A DNA stretch of 64,000 bases from assembly GCF_964340395.1 (NCBI RefSeq), contig NC_135558.1, positions 16,616,771-16,680,770 on the forward strand. Reading direction: 5' to 3'. The notes beneath the pieces are model-generated. The model searched no databases, was not told the origin of the DNA, and saw only the letters and a program-made list of their open reading frames with translations. This DNA comes from Glandiceps talaboti (taxonomy: Eukaryota; Hemichordata; Enteropneusta; Spengelidae). Each line of letters opens with the position of its first letter. Positions within the stretch are counted from its first letter, which is position 1. Shown piece by piece: positions 59,157-64,000 of the stretch. The position numbers and the translations under genes are program-made.

Positions 59157-60973
59157 ATGTTGAAAACGTCAATTTTGGTCCTTGGCGCAGCTGCTGTACT
59201 TGGCTACTTCGTGTTAGACAAGCTTTTAGTGGCGAAAATAAATCATGTTTCTCGAGAAACAATCGACTTCGTTGATGTTGGTCGTCTACACAGCGACCTT
59301 CGTACCAACTCCTTCAGCTTAATAAACTCTGCAGGAAAAGACATTTTAAGGGGCGAGTTTGGAATTAATTCAAATTTGACAAATGGGCGAAGCTGCGAAC
59401 ACAACTCAAACGCCAGCCAGTGTATTGAGTTTGAAGGCATTGCCAAATGGAGCGTGTTGCACAGAGCGTCCATAGATATTGACTGCTACAGCATAGAATG
59501 GAGTCCGTTCACTGACAATATCTCACCCGAGGATTGTTTTAATCTAAATGGTAACCGTTGGTATGGTGGGGCGGGACTCATACACCAGTACTGGCCTATC
59601 GAGAAAGCCAGTGTACCGATGCAGCCCTATTTGAGCTCAGGTTTCATCGAATTTCCAGACACGAAGATAGCAACTTACGGGGGTTTTCTTGAACGCTTAT
59701 GGGTGGGTTCAAAGGGTATAGGCATTCTTGTGGATGGTAGCGTACCTTTACATTCAAGTATAAATTCCAATAACGATGGAAAACTATGCCTCAAAGCTCA
59801 GTACAAAAATTCACTTTACGCAATCGGACGAACTGACCCAACTCCCCCTGTGTTAAGATACACCGTCTGCGTCGGAAACAACGTAAAAACCATCTATAAC
59901 TTTCTAATGGAAAAACACTTCAAGAAACCAACGGGTATACCAGACGAAAGAATGTTTCGTTCGCCAGTATGGTCAACGTGGGCTAGATATAAAACAGACG
60001 TAAACCAAAGCAAGGTACTGAACTTTGCACATGAAATTAAATCACGTGGTTTCTCAAACAGTCAACTTGAGATTGATGATATGTGGACACCAACCTATGG
60101 TGATTATGAGTTTACCTCCGAAAAGTTTCCAGACGCAAAGGGCATGATATCGGCTTTGCATTCTATGGGATTTCGTGTTACAGCTTGGATAGCACCTTTC
60201 GCTAATCTAGACTCCGCTGCTTTTCAAGAAGGACTGAGCAAAAAGTATCTGATTCAAGATGATAAGAAAGTCGTGCCTGCGTTAACCCGTTGGTGGCAAG
60301 GTATCGGTGGCATTATAGATTTCACGAACCCAGCAGCTTGTGGATGGTTTATAAGCCGGTTAAATAAACTCAGGAAAAAGACAGGTTTAGATTCGTACAA
60401 GTTAGATGCTGGTGAACTTGACTTTCTCCCAAGTTCATATAGTACGTACAGAAAAATGAATGACCCCGGTGAATACACCATTGACTATGTCAAATGCGTT
60501 GCGAAGCTTGGAGGACTTGTCGAAGTACGTGCTGGCTATCAAACGCAAGAGTATGCTGTGTTCCAAAGGATGTTTGATAAAGATTCTACATGGGGGTATG
60601 ACAACGGCTTGAAGACGGTGATTCCCACGGCTTTAGTTATGGGTATTATAGGATATCCGTTTAATCTCCCCGATATGATAGGCGGAAATGCCTACGATCC
60701 TGATAACTTTCTTAAAACTGTTCTTCCAGAAAAAGAACTATTCATAAGATGGATGCAATTAAACGCGTACCTCCCAGCTATGCAATTCTCCATTCCACCA
60801 TGGCAGTATGATGAACAGGTCGTAAACATAGCATTGAAGATGGTACAGGTTCATGAAGATGTTGTGACACCTATTGTTTTGCGAGCAGCCAAGGAGGCGA
60901 CAAGAACTGGTATGTCAAAAACTGTTATATTTTATTTTATTTCATAGTATTGGAAACAATTTTATACTTTGCA

Positions 60974-61019
<46 letters not shown>

Positions 61020-61047
61020 GCTGTTGTTGTTGTTGTTGATGATGATA

Positions 61048-61101
<54 letters not shown>

Positions 61102-62152
61102 TTAAATTCTTATCCGATTTGTATTTTGACATTATCAAGGAATAGCCACGTCCTTCGGTGGATATTTACAGTATTTCTATGCTATTTATTGACCTTGGAT
61201 AGGTCAAGTCATGGCCTCGAGCTCAGTTCCCAGATTCTAGATGAATATGGCTGTTAGTCGTAGAAATACTGGAACACTCTGGTATTCTATTGCACAGCTG
61301 TTGATTCATGTAATTAAGTTTTGTTGAGAATCCTACACAGTGAATGAAACCATTTGAACATTATTGATGAAGTCCTTTTTGTATCTTAATCAACATCAAC
61401 ACCACAAAAAAAATACAACTCGGATCACCCGATCTTACGTATGTGGGTTTTCCCTGTCAATTTCCAGTTTGTCGTGAGGTAACAAAGGGTACCGTAGCGT
61501 GGAACGTCTATACAGTGAACAGAAAAAATACCATACCAATCCGATGCCAATCTGAAGTAAAAACTAGAGTACGGCTCGATTCCTTTCTTTACGTTTAGTT
61601 CGATCCTTCGTGTATTTTCATCTGTGTCATTCTGGGAGTGATCGCCTTGTTCCTACGCGATCATTCCCACTGCAGAAAGATGATTTGAAAATAAAAATAA
61701 AAAAACGGCAATATTAATATACGATCGAAGGAAAAAAAAGAATCTAGCCGCATTCTACATCAGCAGCTTGTAAGCTGATTAACACTATACGCATATACAT
61801 GTATGCGAATGTTCTCTCTTATTGATTTCTTGATGACCATGGACTCGTGTGTACCGCCTAATGAATGCGATTTACAACTTCATATTTTTCAGGGGCACCA
61901 ATAATTCGACCACTGTGGTGGATTGCTCCAGATGACGAGGTTGCCTTGACTATAGATTCAGAGTTTTTGGTCGGTAATGATTTACTTGTTGCCCCCATTT
62001 TAGACAAAGACAGGAGAAGTCGGGATATCTATCTTCCATATGGTACGTGGAAAGATGAACTCCGTGGAAGACAACAGTTCGGTGGACAGTGGTTGAACAA
62101 TTATAAGATAGAGCTCGATGAGATTGCAACATTTATACAGGTTAAAATCTAA
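59157..62152 (+). CDS. MYORG: MYORG-like glycoside hydrolase family 31, two exons, 670 aa
   Basis: Exons 59157-60909 and 61893-62152 with GT-AG ends (ACTG/GTATGT, TTTTTCAG). The G|GG junction keeps frame and gives RTGAPIIRPLWW. I chose the ATG at 59157 because it places a hydrophobic anchor (SILVLGAAAVLGYFVL) at residues ~4-20, as in type II ER/Golgi MYORG proteins. An in-frame ATG at 59052 would add 35 residues, and possible splice sites lie between. Core: VWSTWARYKTD, LEIDDMWTPTYGDYEF, ITAWIAPF-like VTAWIAPF, then YKLDAGELDF with the presumed nucleophile Asp417, TWGYDNG with the presumed acid/base Asp, and a C-terminal GNDLLVAPILD. Human MYORG (714 aa) is an alpha-galactosidase; the substrate here is unknown. 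The intron contains TTG and GAT arrays. An AATAAA lies at 62240-62245. Confidence 0.93.
60975..61101. repeat. TTG array followed by GAT array in the MYORG-like intron
   Basis: About 21 TTG units (60975-61038, with one CTG) directly followed by about 21 GAT units (61039-61101). Confidence 0.95.
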
Positions 62153-62239
62153 ATTATCGAAAGCATAATTATCCAAACTATACTAAATAGCGATTTAAAT
62201 TTTGTGATAAAGGATTTTATGTGCTTGAGGTCAGTTACA

Positions 62240-62245
62240 AATAAA
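62240..62245 (+). terminator. Candidate polyadenylation signal of the MYORG-like gene
   Basis: AATAAA occurs 88 bases after the stop codon on the coding strand, a suitable distance. A GT-rich element downstream is not obvious. Confidence 0.35.
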
Positions 62246-62722
62246 TTAAAAACTTTGTACTGCATCAAAATGCTCGGCAAATCTTAGTTTTCACTCTGCT
62301 GAGTCCCCGCGGATGTTCTGGCCCAAGACAATTATGCTGTCCGAGACATCAGATGGAAGACCAGCTGACTGTGACCGGGATCAGTCAATGGCAAGCATTT
62401 TGGTACAGTTCATAGTTTTAATTTATTTGTAGATTGTGATTGTCATTGAGGAGCTATGTGATTTGTTTGTGTAAAATGAAAACTAGGGTTTTCTTCTCAA
62501 CGCTACTTAAGTAGCGGAAGTAGCAATACAGTAAACAATCTGACTTCCAACGTCTACATGCTTCCACATATTGTTGTACTGAACTATTCGTCGTTGGTGG
62601 CGCTCCTGTTACCCATAAAGCTAAACACAGACGCTTTACTTTCGGGATTGCAGAAGTGTACACAACGAAGAATCGTTCTGTCTAACTTTCACTTTTAGAC
62701 TTAATAAGGGTCTTCACTGAAA

Positions 62723-62980
62723 ATGTTGATGATTTTTAAGCCTTTCGGCGATCATCACCGTGACCACGGACTAGCCGCGACGTGCGTGTTAGCGATTGGT
62801 GCAATCGTTACGACGTATACTTATAGAAAAAGTACGGTAGCTACAAAGACAAGCAAGGAGAATTTGTCTGGACGTGGTAAAAACGGTAACATCAGTGCTA
62901 CACCAACGTTAGTATTAAACATCGGATATCAGTGGCAGAAGTTCTGCAATAGGTGCAACAAGCTGCAACAACAGTTGTAA
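62723..62980 (+). CDS. Possible first exon or small gene with an N-terminal membrane segment
   Basis: The ATG opens an 85-codon frame. Residues ~17-33 (LAATCVLAIGAIVTTYT) are hydrophobic and are followed by basic YRKST, so a signal anchor is plausible. The rest is polar without a known domain. Possible donor sites GGTAAAAAC and GGTAACATC lie at about 62877 and 62885. The next exon would then be beyond the window. By position it could begin another type II membrane enzyme like its neighbour, but no catalytic motif is visible. Confidence 0.3.
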   Translation: MLMIFKPFGDHHRDHGLAATCVLAIGAIVTTYTYRKSTVATKTSKENLSGRGKNGNISATPTLVLNIGYQWQKFCNRCNKLQQQL

Positions 62981-63164
62981 TACCAGCAGAGAATCAGCCG
63001 CCCGATAAAAATCACAGTATTAGCCTAGAAGTTGCTGAAACCAAACTAATTCACTGAAACAGTAAATAGTAAGTGTCATAAAGTTTGTTCAAAAAAGTCA
63101 CATACAGAAACCCCTTCAAACAATACGTTAATCCTGTTTTATACCCTATGTGAAAATTAGATAT

Positions 63165-63300
63165 CATTCACCGACGTTTTTCTTCGTTCGGCTATGAAAA
63201 GTATTATTACGAGTGACCTAAGGGCCATTGTCACTACGAGTCGCTTGACGAGTAGTACAAAACCATTAGCTCTCGAGTATTTTCCATATGGAAGAGGAAC
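63165..63300 (+). mobile_element. Hairpin element family C, partial third copy
   Basis: TTTTTCTTCGTTCGGCTATG, TTACGAGTGACCTAAGGG and CATTGTCACTACGAG correspond to the foldback part of 42090-42375 and 43270-43605. The rest of the element is missing. Confidence 0.5.
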
Positions 63301-64000
63301 ACTATGTCAACTTCTCTTCATATTGAGGATTCAGAATTGAAATTTTCCCAAATTCCATAACCCGAATTAAACGTTCCAAGGTGATCGACACAGTTGTCAT
63401 TTTTATATGTTTTCAATTTTTGCTAATGTACCAAAGGAGGACAAACTATTGGTAGAGGGATTTTGGACTATGTCACACATTATATGAATTTTGAATTTAT
63501 ATGTACGCATGTATATACAAAAAATTAAAATAATCTTTAAAGTTGTAAATTAATAAGTATTGATGTTGGATGTAATAAAATATGAGAGGTCGTTCTGGAA
63601 CCATTACATATGACGGTTTTCAGCTATCTGCCCTGTTGCATTGCGTACTGGTAAATACAAGAGGAGTGGTACTATTATTTGCATTGGCACAGGTGGTTGG
63701 TGTATGATGTCGACACATGACTTAGTGTCTGTTCATAAAGGAGTCGATTTTTCCCCTGATGAATCTCACGCAACAATGAGTTCTCATGATGTTTCAGATT
63801 TGCCGCAAATTTTGTATGGTGGTTTTACAACGTTGGAACGAAAGGGGTGTCTAGAGTATGTTACTTGCATCAACATACACACACGCGCGCGCGCGTCACA
63901 CACACACACACACACACACACAATCTCATCACATTCGAGACACCAGAAGAAACGTACATATCAAAACTGTCGTCTTTTTATTTTTCTTAAAAAAGGGTAC
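63301..64000. other. Non-genic end of the window; CA/CG microsatellite at 63876-63922
   Basis: No gene is recognised. A CA array with an internal CG run lies at 63876-63922. Confidence 0.4.

Overview
The window looks like nuclear DNA of a marine invertebrate. It is AT-rich, has spliced genes with short exons, and carries very many microsatellites, foldback repeats and CR1/L2-tailed SINE copies. Gene content (a MYORG-type family 31 glycosidase, a uronyl 2-O-sulfotransferase, kynurenine aminotransferase, a nicotinic-receptor relic and a small array of type II membrane SGNH proteins) fits an invertebrate deuterostome such as a hemichordate or amphioxus. That placement is inference and was not tested. 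I recognised no virus-derived element, CRISPR array, rRNA or genuine tRNA gene.

Region 1 (1-21.9 kb) is a tandem array of three paralogous genes for membrane-anchored SGNH-fold proteins (414-1868, 12720-14129, 17910-19364). It is set in a mosaic of duplicated flanking DNA. Copies 1 and 3 are intact at 484 aa each. Copy 2 has a one-base frameshift in an A run and loses its normal C-terminus. One duplicated flank is preserved both with and without a SINE insertion.

Region 2 (22-24.4 kb, minus strand) is a nicotinic acetylcholine receptor pseudogene. TM1, TM2, TM3 and the Cys-loop exon can still be read, but TM2 is out of frame and TM3 carries a stop. Region 3 (24.9-30.8 kb) has no convincing gene. 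It holds a 93-bp minisatellite, a 190-bp near-perfect hairpin, a pentanucleotide array, a degenerate tandem repeat and a SINE fragment.

Region 4 (31.06-36.75 kb, plus strand) is a complete seven-exon uronyl 2-O-sulfotransferase-like gene of 345 aa, with all phases consistent. Region 5 (37-43 kb) is repeat-rich and has no recognised gene. Region 6 (43.08-53.51 kb, minus strand) is a complete kynurenine aminotransferase gene of 13 coding exons and 425 aa. Region 7 (53.5-58.9 kb) holds several palindromic non-autonomous elements. Region 8 (59.16-62.15 kb, plus strand) is a two-exon MYORG-like GH31 glycosidase. A possible first exon of another membrane protein lies at 62.7 kb.

The sulfotransferase, the GH31 enzyme and the SGNH proteins are all predicted type II membrane proteins that could act on glycans in the secretory pathway. 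Kynurenine aminotransferase is a separate amino-acid metabolism gene. Nothing in the sequence shows that the genes are co-regulated.
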